A program made the position numbers and the translations under genes. A DNA stretch of 51,573 bases from Clostridia bacterium (lineage in GTDB: Bacteria > Bacillota > Clostridia > Oscillospirales > CAG-272): positions 1 to 51,573 of the forward strand of contig JAFTNU010000053.1 of NCBI GenBank assembly GCA_017451735.1, in the 5' to 3' direction. Below are positions 35,401 to 43,068 of this stretch, one piece after another. The notes under the pieces were generated by a model. The model was not told the origin of the DNA. It was given only the letters and a program-made list of their open reading frames with translations, and searched no databases. Within the stretch, counting starts at the first letter, position 1. Every line of letters starts with the position of its first letter.

Positions 35401-35590
35401 CGTTCTGATAGGGGGAAGCGATATAGCCGATCTCCCAATCCAGATCCTCGATCACGCCGTCCGTGCCGACCGTAATGTCGGTAACGATTGCGGTTTCGGC
35501 TCCTGCGGAAAGGGCCGCAAAGGGCACCAGTCCGATCCCCATTGTCAAAACAAGGAGAAAGGCAAGGAGTCTTTTCTTGAAGTGCTTCAT
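32444..35590 (-). CDS. Secreted repeat protein with degenerate SGNH-like domain
   Basis: A secreted protein of 1048 aa. ATG 35590 (MKHFKKRLLAFLL) begins a signal peptide with a likely AGA-type cleavage site near residue 30. Residues 35-480 hold three related units of about 120-140 aa, each with a GTxVxF-like strand, a DxYVIxxW-like strand and a YTYTTT..E.IR.S end, probably beta-sandwiches. Residues 500-660 align by eye with SGNH hydrolases (LKIISIGENDHFG, WTSLFAARYGMTYVDM), but the GDS nucleophile block reads GEN and the other catalytic blocks are also gone. Residues 760-950 match the C-terminal domain of the beta-helix protein (GTLIIPYDYMD, SNILAQNNTRQFTARGYAKL). There is no sorting signal. 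Function unknown; a non-enzymatic surface role is likely. Confidence 0.75.
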   Translation of the reverse strand: MKHFKKRLLAFLLVLTMGIGLVPFAALSAGAETAIVTDITVGTDGVIEDLDWEIGYIASPYQNGDEAWQVVKQWNGAYRLSEIITVPKAYTTLVWTECVEAGALTDAYFFLTSWKQVGENRWEIDPAGTNLIADGKNDNANQIYTEVYDEESDTTKGYVTYTYTTTAENETVRLACFGGNENGEISSSPEECPTVYAYNASFAEGAVDGIAWFGGYMDADKGFVVDGDFVTSMPISVPNAGTTVSFSGECDEDCYVISAWRAADDGRLEMIYGCAGSEQSNAWTTVTEVEEETVKTYSYTTTYDNEIIRISVVGEAPAVTYVENNAANCAPILAAAGYDPTIAGEIFLSNWTNGLISENSNKIVLGSSVYKFSDVLSVYGVGTKITVVDVMNDTEAGEDNFAGDDAYVIAKFDGTSYDDAVADGITGEEDRSAAVKDGKRVYTYTTTEAMEYIRVSLATTGNTVNGGFVAPIIYISAPNNTYYNILEGLKIISIGENDHFGSPFVGDTWTSLFAARYGMTYVDMTAVENEENDELATANIILFFVPSEYSDQIDAESVDELLTYYPNALCVFFTENTDLVADVEEMHNDRACVIAYSQLPALSGAPYTDVNGMNALAHRLLLPWLETSIGTSYQNFGGVSIDDAVGVKFLNDEDTVAMIGTSANDRTISVPRVPGAISSDNVFGWYGTVTNGTATETMLIRVGEKVTFAKGDVGEFEPLTFDMVQVEDPTLRMGGSVATSGLRFLSGVSESDYLNILAMIDAGQLQNASISMGTLIIPYDYMDALNGQLTHDALTQASLENLDVACQIALDADGNLVWYEYDDETGIGYIAGSISNILAQNNTRQFTARGYAKLTVDGEAYYIYAENGGKVGAAVYELAEQALNDCTTEQDADHMIEYKAGLYSPYTLDQRAILKSYVQNVVSLVTVDADGYTTAELTQAEYYDVNAGWEVYTLSGGGSDSLNDIFYPGAPDPETNMLYVDILTWSGLAAVLGDNNIDTVCMILPPEGVTTVGGVLLDGVTYDATAFELDDGTVVYLIGFSEYSEEFY

Positions 35591-35647
35591 GAATGTAACC
35601 TCCATAAGCAATTTTCGGCACGCGTCCGTGCCTCATGAACAGACCAC

Positions 35648-35696
35648 AGTATAGCGGTCACACAATCATTGTAACATACCAACCCAAAAAAGTAAA
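35648..35696 (-). promoter_or_regulatory. Promoter region of the surface protein gene
   Basis: Two overlapping minus-strand candidates: TTTACT (35696-35691) with TACAAT (35673-35668), and TGTTAC (35676-35671) with TATACT (35653-35648), both with 17-bp spacers. Confidence 0.45.
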
Positions 35697-35751
35697 TAGT
35701 TTTTTTACACAAAATTACACAAAAAATATATATAATATGCAAAAAAGAATC

Positions 35752-35775
35752 GGGCTCCGTCCGTAGACGGAGCCC
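35752..35775 (-). terminator. Terminator of the flavin reductase-rubredoxin gene
   Basis: GGGCTCCGTC (35752-35761) pairs with GACGGAGCCC (35766-35775); on the minus strand the stem is followed by GATTCTTTTTT. Confidence 0.8.
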
Positions 35776-35869
35776 TGTTCCCGCGAATATTTGCAAGCCC
35801 TTTGACACAGCATTGACATGATTTTCGGGCTCCGGATCGGGTTCCTATTATTTTCGCTTGGCTAGCCGG

Positions 35870-36574
35870 TTACAAGGGCTCAAAATCGGCGGCTCCGTGC
35901 AAACACAGGGGGCAAACAAAGCTTTCCGGCAGCTCTTCCCCTTCATACACGTAGCCGCAGACCCGACAGACAAAGCCCTTCCTCTCTTTTTTCTCGGGGC
36001 GGGGCTTGATCCGTGTCCGATAGTCATCATAGGTCACGGTCGGCAGATCTTGCAGCACCTGCGCCTCGGTCACGGCGCAAAGGAACATGCCGTGGGTACC
36101 GAGATCCGCATACTGTTCGACCTTCAGTGAGAAAAAAGCATTGGAAAAGCCGGGCAGAAAAGCAACACCGTTTGCGGAGCGTACCATCTCCAAATCGCGG
36201 AATTTCTCTACCGTTTTGCCGCTTTTCATACCAAACAGCTCAAAAATCGAATAGGGCGTCTTAACGGTCAGGCAGCTTACGTTCATCACGCCCGTGTGCA
36301 GGATCATATCGTGAGTCAGTGCCGATTTGTGCACGGTCACCGCCACTCGGTTGGGCGTATTGGTCACCTGTACCACGGTATTAACGATCAGTCCGTTGTC
36401 CTTCTCCCCCTCCCGCGCACTGACCAGATACAGTCCGTAGCCGATGCGAAACAGTGCCGTCGGATCCACGGCATCTTCCTTGATTCCGATATAGCCTTTG
36501 GCGGAAAACACAGGGAAATCGCATACCGTTTTGCGGTGAATCTCTTCCTCTTGAAGCTTTTGCGTTTGATCCAT
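35870..36574 (-). CDS. Flavin reductase-rubredoxin fusion (Hrb-like)
   Basis: A 234-aa electron carrier. Residues 20-175 are a flavin reductase-like FMN-binding domain (NTVVQVTNTPNRVAVTVHKS, MNVSCLT). Residues 200-234 are a short rubredoxin with iron ligands Cys203, Cys206, Cys221 and Cys224 (CRVCGYVYEG and CPLC). Similar fusions in anaerobic clostridia, called high-molecular-weight rubredoxin, pass electrons from NADH to oxygen- or NO-reducing flavoproteins. The second knuckle reads CPLCL instead of the usual CPxCG. ATG 36574 (MDQTQK) is chosen, as AGGAGG lies 13 nt upstream and conserved sequence starts after it. Monocistronic. Confidence 0.85.
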   Translation of the reverse strand: MDQTQKLQEEEIHRKTVCDFPVFSAKGYIGIKEDAVDPTALFRIGYGLYLVSAREGEKDNGLIVNTVVQVTNTPNRVAVTVHKSALTHDMILHTGVMNVSCLTVKTPYSIFELFGMKSGKTVEKFRDLEMVRSANGVAFLPGFSNAFFSLKVEQYADLGTHGMFLCAVTEAQVLQDLPTVTYDDYRTRIKPRPEKKERKGFVCRVCGYVYEGEELPESFVCPLCLHGAADFEPL

Positions 36575-36644
36575 GGTTATGATAACCCCTCCTGAAAAGC
36601 ATTGATCAAGGTTAGTTTTACCACGTTTTCCTCCCTTCAAACGC

Positions 36645-36676
36645 AAATGAGGGAAAACCGTTGTTTTCCCTCATTT
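36645..36676. terminator. Terminator between redox genes
   Basis: AAATGAGGGAAAAC pairs perfectly with GTTTTCCCTCATTT around CGTT. It ends the quinone oxidoreductase transcript on the minus strand. Confidence 0.85.
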
Positions 36677-36687
36677 AAAATTTGTTT

Positions 36688-37683
36688 TTACTCTCCGCCG
36701 ACCTCTAAAACGACCTTACCCACACTCTCGCTGTTTTCAAGCAAGGCATGTGCCGTCTCGGCCTCGGTGATCGGCAGTACCTTATAAATGGTGGGGCGAA
36801 GCGTTCCGTCCTCCACCTTGCCCCAGACATCACGCACCAGCTTACAAAGGATCTCGGCCTTCATGGCAGGGGTGCGGGAGCGGAGGGTGGAGCCGATGAT
36901 GCGTACGTTGCGCACATAAACATTTTTCAGATCCAGATCGGTATGGATGCCGCCCAGGGCCGCGATCATGATCCAACGGGCACCATGGGCAAGATATCGC
37001 AGGCATTCTCCCATGCCCTCACCCCCCACGCAGTCAATAGCCACGTCCACGGGGCGACCTGCCTCCAGCTCTTTTTTCAACACATCGGCAAGGCTTTCCT
37101 TCTTGGTGTTAACGATCAGATCGGCACCGAGGGGAGCGATGGCCTTGGCTTTTTCATCGGAGCGTACCGTGGTGATCACACGAATGCCAAAGGCCTTGGC
37201 CATGGGGATGATCACGCTGGCAAGGCCGCTGGCGCCTGCGGTGACCAGCAGGGTGTTCCCCTCCTTGATCCCCCCTTCAATGAACAGATTGAGATAAGCG
37301 GTGGCAAAGGCCTCGGGGATAGCCGCCGCCTCGATCATGCTTGTGTTTTTGGGAATGGGCATGCACATACCGTAAGGTACGGCAACATACTCGGCATAGC
37401 CGCCGCCCCCGAGGAGGGCGCAGACCTTGTCACCGATTTTGAAGTCGGACCGTTCTGCCGCCTCGTCTCCCATGGAGACGATCTCGCCCGAAACCTCCAG
37501 CCCCATCCAATCGGGGCAACCGGGAGGAGGCGGGTAATCTCCCGCTCTTTGCATCAGATCGGCGCGGTTCAGTGCGGCGTATGCCACCTTTACAACCACC
37601 TCGTCGGATTTTGCCACAGCGTCCGGCACATCGGACCAGGTGAGCGTCTTTCTTTCATCATTTTGGATCAGTATTGCTTTCAC
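36688..37683 (-). CDS. NAD(P)H:quinone oxidoreductase, zinc-independent MDR type
   Basis: A 331-aa medium-chain reductase of the quinone oxidoreductase (PIG3) group. Blocks are ALNRADLMQRAGDYPPPPG, GLEVSGEI, LVTAGASGLASVIIPMAKAFG for NADP binding and the C-terminal SVGKVVLEV. The zinc ligands of true alcohol dehydrogenases are absent. It reduces quinones or enones with NAD(P)H in the cytoplasm. The gene stands alone, 40 bp after the dehydrogenase-like gene upstream and separated from the next by a terminator. Confidence 0.87.
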   Translation of the reverse strand: MKAILIQNDERKTLTWSDVPDAVAKSDEVVVKVAYAALNRADLMQRAGDYPPPPGCPDWMGLEVSGEIVSMGDEAAERSDFKIGDKVCALLGGGGYAEYVAVPYGMCMPIPKNTSMIEAAAIPEAFATAYLNLFIEGGIKEGNTLLVTAGASGLASVIIPMAKAFGIRVITTVRSDEKAKAIAPLGADLIVNTKKESLADVLKKELEAGRPVDVAIDCVGGEGMGECLRYLAHGARWIMIAALGGIHTDLDLKNVYVRNVRIIGSTLRSRTPAMKAEILCKLVRDVWGKVEDGTLRPTIYKVLPITEAETAHALLENSESVGKVVLEVGGE

Positions 37684-37722
37684 GGTTTTTATCCTTTCAA
37701 AGGTTATGTTCTTTTAAATTGC

Positions 37723-38712
37723 TCATATTACTCCGCAGGAGCGCATGACAAAGCTGTTCAGCGCCAGCTCATAATCGGGCGTGTAGGGATTCTTCTTTTC
37801 GCCCCGAACCATAGCGGCAAAGCTCTCCATCATGGTGCGGTAACGGTGAAAGCCGTCAAAGCGCACGGTCTCTCCCCGCGCCGCCCAGGCGGTATCGTTG
37901 GTAAAGGTGAAATCGGAGAACATCAGACCGTTATCACCGCCCGACTCCAGGGGGCAGATCTCAACGGTGCCCTTGCTGCCCACCACCACCAGCTGACGGC
38001 GCTGAAAGCCGCCGCACTCGTCATCGGTGGCCTTGGCAAAGGAAACGCCCGTGGGATATTTGTAGATTGCCATACCGAAATCCTCACCGTCGGTTACGGT
38101 GACGGGTTGGCTCATGGGGATCACCTCAAGGGGCTCACCCTGCAGGCGGTAGATAAAGTCGATCATATGACATCCCAGGAAAAAGAGCATGCCACCGGGA
38201 AAATTGCCCATCCAATGGCGCTTGTGCTCCTTGTGCCAGCAGTTCATCTGGGCCTCAACATGCAGAATGTCGCCCAGCTCGCCCTGCTTTACCAGCTCGT
38301 ACATCCGCAAAACGGCGGGGTTGTAGCGGTACATATAGCCGGTGTGGAACACCAGATCCTTTTCTTTGACGATATCAATCATTTTTTTGAAATCCGCATG
38401 CTCCACGCCGCCGGGCTTATCCATGTGAACGGGCAGACCCAGCTCAAGAGCGAAGGTGGCGTATTTGGTCAGGTTGCGCTCAAAGGTCTCGATGGTGGCG
38501 CAATCGATGGTCTTATCGTCGGCAATCTGCTCCAAGGTCAGCCTGGGATATGCCAGATAGATCTCCTCCAAGGGCTTGGTGCGGACAGGCTCATCCTCGG
38601 GAATGCAGTAGCCCACGATCTCAAAAATCTCGGGCAGCTGCGCCATGGTCTTAAAAACAGCAGAGGCGTGATCGTGGTTGACGCCGATCTGTACAACGCG
38701 CAATTTTTTCAT
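37723..38712 (-). CDS. Gfo/Idh/MocA family oxidoreductase
   Basis: A 329-aa NAD(P)-dependent sugar or cyclitol dehydrogenase relative. Residues 1-120 are a Rossmann fold; the usual GxGxxG is altered to GVNHDHA, as in one subgroup of the family. HMDKPGGV corresponds to the EKP-type block, and FHTGYMYRYNP follows it. It is paired with the zinc dehydrogenase gene 17 bp upstream, and an AraC regulator is divergent from the pair. Together they may oxidise a sugar or polyol, but the substrate is not evident. Confidence 0.83.
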   Translation of the reverse strand: MKKLRVVQIGVNHDHASAVFKTMAQLPEIFEIVGYCIPEDEPVRTKPLEEIYLAYPRLTLEQIADDKTIDCATIETFERNLTKYATFALELGLPVHMDKPGGVEHADFKKMIDIVKEKDLVFHTGYMYRYNPAVLRMYELVKQGELGDILHVEAQMNCWHKEHKRHWMGNFPGGMLFFLGCHMIDFIYRLQGEPLEVIPMSQPVTVTDGEDFGMAIYKYPTGVSFAKATDDECGGFQRRQLVVVGSKGTVEICPLESGGDNGLMFSDFTFTNDTAWAARGETVRFDGFHRYRTMMESFAAMVRGEKKNPYTPDYELALNSFVMRSCGVI

Positions 38713-38729
38713 ACCGTTATCTCCTTTTC

Positions 38730-39743
38730 TTACAATTTGCGCCAGTCAAACTGTGCCACCGTGGGGAAGGAACGGTCGTTGATGATCCGCTCGAAGACTG
38801 CTTCGCATTCGGCGGGGCTGTAGCTGTCGTTCAGCATGCTCTTCAGCGACAGTCTGCCGCCCACGATCAGATTCAGCACAGCATTGATATCGTCTCTGTG
38901 AGTGAAGTAGCCGGGGTAGGAGGTATCCGTGGGGCGGGCGTTGGTATGAGCGCCGATCATGGTGATACCGGGGCAATGGACCTTACGGTAATAGTCAATG
39001 GTAAAGTTCTTGTCGCGGGTACAGCCGAGCAGCGCCACACGGCCGAATCTGGCCATGCAGTCAAGGGCCCCGTCAAGGCCGGCCCCGACACCGGTGACCT
39101 CGATGCAGACCTTGGCACCGCCGCCTGTCACGGCCTTCACGCTGTCGGCAAAGCCCTCTGCAAAGGGATCAAACACATAGTCGGCGCCCCCCTGCCTAGC
39201 CTCGTCTCTGCGGGATGCCACAGGATCCACGCCGATAACGGGATAGGCCCCTGCGGCACGCAGCAATCGAATGGCAAGCTGCCCCAAGAGTCCCAGACCC
39301 ATGACCATGGCGGACTCGCCGAGCTCCAGGCGCGTCTTGCGGATGGCCGCCAGAGGGAAGGTGGCAATGAAGGGCAGTGCCGCTTCTTCAAAGGAGATCT
39401 CATCGGGAATTCGCACCACCCGCTCCTCCGGAACGATATTATAGTCCTGATGCTTTCCCCAATAGACGATCACACGGTCGCCGGGCTTGACGGAGGTCAC
39501 CGCCTCACCCACCTCCACCACGGTACCGGCAGAGCTATACCCCACCGAACGGGGAAAGGTGGTGTCGGGGGCCCTTTTGCCTGCCACATTGGGGTCACCG
39601 GTGATATTGGCCCGCTCGGTGCCGGGGCTGATGGTGCTGACCGCAGTCTTGACCACCACATCCAAGGGGCTCTTGGGAGATTTTTCGGTTTCGATCAATT
39701 CCGCGCAGTTGGGGCGCGGGAAAATGATTTGCTTGACCTTCAT
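38730..39743 (-). CDS. Zinc-type medium-chain dehydrogenase
   Basis: A 337-aa medium-chain dehydrogenase/reductase. STISPGTERANI, VGYSSAGTVVEVG and MGLGLLGQLAIRLLRAAGA (NAD-binding) define it. The first zinc ligand position reads SPGTE, not CGTD or CGSD, and no four-cysteine structural loop is present, so zinc may not be bound; this variant is seen in sugar-dehydrogenase-like members that sit beside Gfo/Idh/MocA genes. ATG 39743 (MKVKQI) is preferred to the longer reading. First gene of a two-gene operon controlled from the divergent intergenic region. Confidence 0.8.
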   Translation of the reverse strand: MKVKQIIFPRPNCAELIETEKSPKSPLDVVVKTAVSTISPGTERANITGDPNVAGKRAPDTTFPRSVGYSSAGTVVEVGEAVTSVKPGDRVIVYWGKHQDYNIVPEERVVRIPDEISFEEAALPFIATFPLAAIRKTRLELGESAMVMGLGLLGQLAIRLLRAAGAYPVIGVDPVASRRDEARQGGADYVFDPFAEGFADSVKAVTGGGAKVCIEVTGVGAGLDGALDCMARFGRVALLGCTRDKNFTIDYYRKVHCPGITMIGAHTNARPTDTSYPGYFTHRDDINAVLNLIVGGRLSLKSMLNDSYSPAECEAVFERIINDRSFPTVAQFDWRKL

Positions 39744-39788
39744 GAAATGCTCGCCTCCATTTTCAGTTGCTGGTTTCATTATACTCTA

Positions 39789-39817
39789 TTGACAGCTTGA
39801 AATCAAGGTGCTATACT
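39789..39817 (+). promoter_or_regulatory. AraC-gene promoter with palindrome in spacer
   Basis: Perfect TTGACA (39789-39794), 17 bp, TATACT (39812-39817). The spacer contains CTTGAAATCAAG, a 12-bp palindrome with only its central pair unmatched, well placed for repression or shared control with the divergent dehydrogenase operon. Confidence 0.7.
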
Positions 39818-39856
39818 GGTGTAAAATAGCACGATTCTATGATACGGAGGCTTTTC

Positions 39857-40705
39857 ATGTCCGATCTTCCTCTGCTTGCGGAATATCACATCCGCCATTT
39901 TATCCACCGGGGTGTTCACACCACGGGAAAGCTGATCACCTTTGCCCGCCCCTGCATCGGCTATTTACTGCAGGGCAGTGCCGAGATCCTTTTGAACGGT
40001 CAGACCTATACCGCAGGTGTGGGAGACCTCATTTACATCGCCGCGGAAACCGAGTATTACTCAGTGTGGAGCGGGGACCCGCAGGTGGATTGGTACTCGG
40101 TGGATTTTGCCTTTACCGATCCTCTGGCCTTCTCCCAATTCCGTTTTCAGATCCTGCGGGGATACCCGGGCGAGCGATTGCGATTGATGTTTGAGACCTA
40201 TGAGACCGACCCGATGCGTTCGATCTCCGAGCTCTATGCCCTGCTCTCTCACCTGTACGGTCACAGGATGGAGCAGAGCGACTATGTTCCGAAGTATTCC
40301 AAGATCCACCCCGCAGTGGAATACCTGAAGGCCCATTGCACCGAGCCTGTACGGATCGCCGACCTGGCGGCGCTGTGCGGCTATAGCGAAGCGCATTTTT
40401 ACACGCTGTTCCAAGGCCTGATGCGGGTCTCGCCCATCACCTATAAGACCAACATTCTGATGCAGAAGGCCATCCGTGAGCTGTTGGAGACCGATGACTC
40501 CGTCGACATCATCGCGGCGCGGTTGGGATTTTCCTCTGCCAATTACTTTTGCCGTGTTTTCACCAAAACCGTAAAAAAAACTCCCGGCGAGATCCGCCGC
40601 TCCGGCAAATTGCCCTCTCCCGCACCCATGGCGGAGCACCACCCCTGCGCTCATCCCGAACGGCATGCTTACGACGACCCGGACGAGCATCCTTGCGGGG
40701 AATAA
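39857..40705 (+). CDS. AraC-family regulator
   Basis: A 282-aa AraC/XylS regulator. Residues 1-110 are a cupin sensor (RPCIGYLLQGSAEILLNGQTY, GDLIYIAAETEYYSV). Residues 155-255 contain two helix-turn-helix motifs (IADLAALCGYSEAHFYTLF and IIAARLGFSSANYFCRVFTK). The C-terminal tail after residue 255 is rich in histidine and proline and looks unstructured. ATG 39857 is chosen because GGAGG (39846-39850) is 6 nt upstream; ATG 39839 lacks a site. It probably controls the divergent dehydrogenase pair. Confidence 0.87.
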   Translation: MSDLPLLAEYHIRHFIHRGVHTTGKLITFARPCIGYLLQGSAEILLNGQTYTAGVGDLIYIAAETEYYSVWSGDPQVDWYSVDFAFTDPLAFSQFRFQILRGYPGERLRLMFETYETDPMRSISELYALLSHLYGHRMEQSDYVPKYSKIHPAVEYLKAHCTEPVRIADLAALCGYSEAHFYTLFQGLMRVSPITYKTNILMQKAIRELLETDDSVDIIAARLGFSSANYFCRVFTKTVKKTPGEIRRSGKLPSPAPMAEHHPCAHPERHAYDDPDEHPCGE

Positions 40706-40720
40706 AAACATCAATGCCGC

Positions 40721-40767
40721 AAAAAACATGCCCGTGTGCGAAATTTTCGCACACGGGCATGTTTTTT
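40721..40767. terminator. Bidirectional terminator
   Basis: A perfect 22-bp stem (40721-40742 with 40746-40767), ATT loop, six-T tails on both strands, between the convergent AraC and YhaN-like genes. Confidence 0.95.
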
Positions 40768-40790
40768 GCAAAATGGCAGGTCACTGCTCA

Positions 40791-43067
40791 TCAGGCCAAG
40801 CTGATGCACTTGACCGTATCATCGTTTGACAGGAATGCCCCTTCTCTTGTATGGCAGGTAAAGAGCAGGCATTGTCCGCCGTCACGGCAATAATTTTGCA
40901 GGACACTCAACAGATTTTGAGTCCGGCTGTCGTCAAGACGGGCAAAGGCCTCGTCAAAAAATAAGGGCAACCGTTCTTTGGAAAGCGTATGCAAAAGAGC
41001 CAGCCGCAAGGACAGATGCGCCGCGTCACGGCATCCCGCACTGAAGTGAGAGATCGAACGCGGAACGCCCTCCCCCTCCAAGGTCATAGAAAAATCCGCA
41101 CCCAGGCGTAATTCCCCGTGGACGCCGTCGGTCAGATCGGCAAAAATACGGGAGGCCTCCTCGCGCAAGCGGGGCGTGATTCCCCTGCGAAGATCATCGC
41201 TTGCTTTCTCCAGAGCCTCCAAAGCCAGACGGATGGCGGCCAGGCGGCGGCGAGCCGCCACCAGCGCGTCGGACACAGCCAAACGCTCCCGCTCCAACAA
41301 TTGCGGATCTCTGGCCGTGGCGGCCAAGGCCGATTCGGCCCGCTCGGTATCGGCCCGCTTTTGCTCCAGAGCGGCAACAGATTGCTCAAGCAGGGTCTGC
41401 TTTGTCCGCAAGGCTTCAAGATCTTCATTCGGGACGGACACTGCGGCGCGGCGGGCACGAAGGCCCTGCTCGTCCTCCCCCTCCAGACGGCGGGAAAGCG
41501 CTTCGGTCGCACTCCTTGCCCGCTCATAAGCAATGGTGGACTCTGCCACTGCAGCCTGCAACGCCTCCTTCCGGTTGGCCAGCGTGTGTAGAAAGCGCTC
41601 GGCTGTCTCGGTGGCATCGGCCAGCTCCGGGTGTCCGATGGCAGAAAATTCGTTCCGCATCTGCTCTCTTGCCCTGTCGACCTTCTGCTGAGCCGCTTCC
41701 AACTGCTCGGTGGCGATCCGCTTGCGCTCCCGATGGGCAAGATAAGATTCCTCCTCCCGTCGGCACTGCTCCAAATGGGTACGCATCATCTGCATATCGA
41801 TGCCTCCCAGGTCGCCGATCAGCCTTTTGATCTTATGACGGCAAAGGGCTCCACCCAAAAAAGCAAACAACGAGATCAGGAGCATCACGGCGGCACCTGC
41901 CGCCGCATACAAAAAATAAGTGGGGAGCAATACTGCCGACAAAGCGGCTGCGGCGGCCAGGACAAGACATATCATGCCCGTTATGCGGCGCCTTTTCGCC
42001 TTCCTTTCGTTTTTGGAAACGGCCCCCATCAACGCCTCGGTGCCTCCCTTTTCCCGCAGGGCCCTGGCGCCGTTCAGCAGAGCTTCGTCATACTTCACCT
42101 GCTCCAATTGCTCGACCACGGGGCACAACTGCGCCACCGTCGCCTCTGCCGTCCGCACATCGTGTAAGGCCAACTCGGTGCGAGCCGTAAAGCTCCGATC
42201 AGGCAATTCGGTCACCAGCCGCTCCTGCAGATCCTCCAATGCAGTTCGGCACCGGGCTTCTTCGTTCAATGCACGGGCGCGGTCGTCAAAAAGAGACAGC
42301 GTACGGTCAATATCGGCACATTCGAAAGCCGCCGCCACCTCGGACAAGGCCTTCCGTTTTTCCTCGATCCCCTCGCGATAGCGCCTGGCATCGGCACGCA
42401 GATCGGCCAAACGTGCGCCATCCTCTCTGGCGCGGGCAAGCGCCCCGTCCAAAGCCGCCAATTCATCCTCCAGGTCGGCAATCCTTCCGCCTCGGCCCTT
42501 GAGATGCTGCAGATCCCGCCGTGCCTGCTGCAGCTTGTTCTCGGCCTCTTCGGCAGAAAAGGCCGATTCCCCCGCAAACAGCAGATTCCCCACCGCTTCT
42601 CCCATGCCGGGGGCCGAAACGCGCTCTGCCCCCGATTGGGCAAGACAAAGACTGCCGTCATAAAGCTCGGCGGGCAATCCCAGAAAATACTCGCCGGGGG
42701 TCTTTCCGTCCAAGGGGACCTCCTCTCCTTCGGGCAAGCGGATCACCGAAAGCTCCTCGCTGAAGCTTTCTCTCCCGGTACTGCCCCGCGCTATGCAACG
42801 GCGCGTGATCCGATAGATCACACCCGCCGATTCCACCTCCAGACGTCCCACCGCACGGCGGGAGCGCCAGGAAAGACGCTTGTCCCGTTCCTCACCGTCG
42901 GGGCCGCCCCGTCGGGGAAAGCCATAAAAGGCAAAACGCAGAAAAGCAAGCAGCGTGCTCTTACCCGATTCGTTCTCCCCCTCGATCAGGGTGATCCCCG
43001 TTCCCGGCTCCAGCACAAAATCGGCCAGCTTGCCGAATTCCTCAATTTCGATTCTGACGATCTTCAT
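40791..43067 (-). CDS. yhaN: SbcC/YhaN-like AAA ATPase
   Basis: An SMC-like ATPase of 758 aa. Walker A GENESGKST at residues 30-38, an Rad50-type LCLAQSGAERV segment, long coiled coils either side of residues 390-430, and Walker B LFFDEAFARLDD near the end. The centre holds two hydrophobic segments, as in Bacillus YhaN, which may place it at the membrane. With the SbcD-like nuclease encoded 1 bp upstream it probably forms a DNA-end processing complex. GGGAGGTG precedes ATG 43067. It is shorter than SbcC (about 1000 aa), matching YhaN-type proteins. Confidence 0.82.
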   Translation of the reverse strand: MKIVRIEIEEFGKLADFVLEPGTGITLIEGENESGKSTLLAFLRFAFYGFPRRGGPDGEERDKRLSWRSRRAVGRLEVESAGVIYRITRRCIARGSTGRESFSEELSVIRLPEGEEVPLDGKTPGEYFLGLPAELYDGSLCLAQSGAERVSAPGMGEAVGNLLFAGESAFSAEEAENKLQQARRDLQHLKGRGGRIADLEDELAALDGALARAREDGARLADLRADARRYREGIEEKRKALSEVAAAFECADIDRTLSLFDDRARALNEEARCRTALEDLQERLVTELPDRSFTARTELALHDVRTAEATVAQLCPVVEQLEQVKYDEALLNGARALREKGGTEALMGAVSKNERKAKRRRITGMICLVLAAAAALSAVLLPTYFLYAAAGAAVMLLISLFAFLGGALCRHKIKRLIGDLGGIDMQMMRTHLEQCRREEESYLAHRERKRIATEQLEAAQQKVDRAREQMRNEFSAIGHPELADATETAERFLHTLANRKEALQAAVAESTIAYERARSATEALSRRLEGEDEQGLRARRAAVSVPNEDLEALRTKQTLLEQSVAALEQKRADTERAESALAATARDPQLLERERLAVSDALVAARRRLAAIRLALEALEKASDDLRRGITPRLREEASRIFADLTDGVHGELRLGADFSMTLEGEGVPRSISHFSAGCRDAAHLSLRLALLHTLSKERLPLFFDEAFARLDDSRTQNLLSVLQNYCRDGGQCLLFTCHTREGAFLSNDDTVKCISLA

Positions 43068-43068
43068 A

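Noticed and set aside
36748-38823. A 691-codon plus-strand frame
   Set aside because: It runs antisense across two clear oxidoreductase genes and continues into a third.
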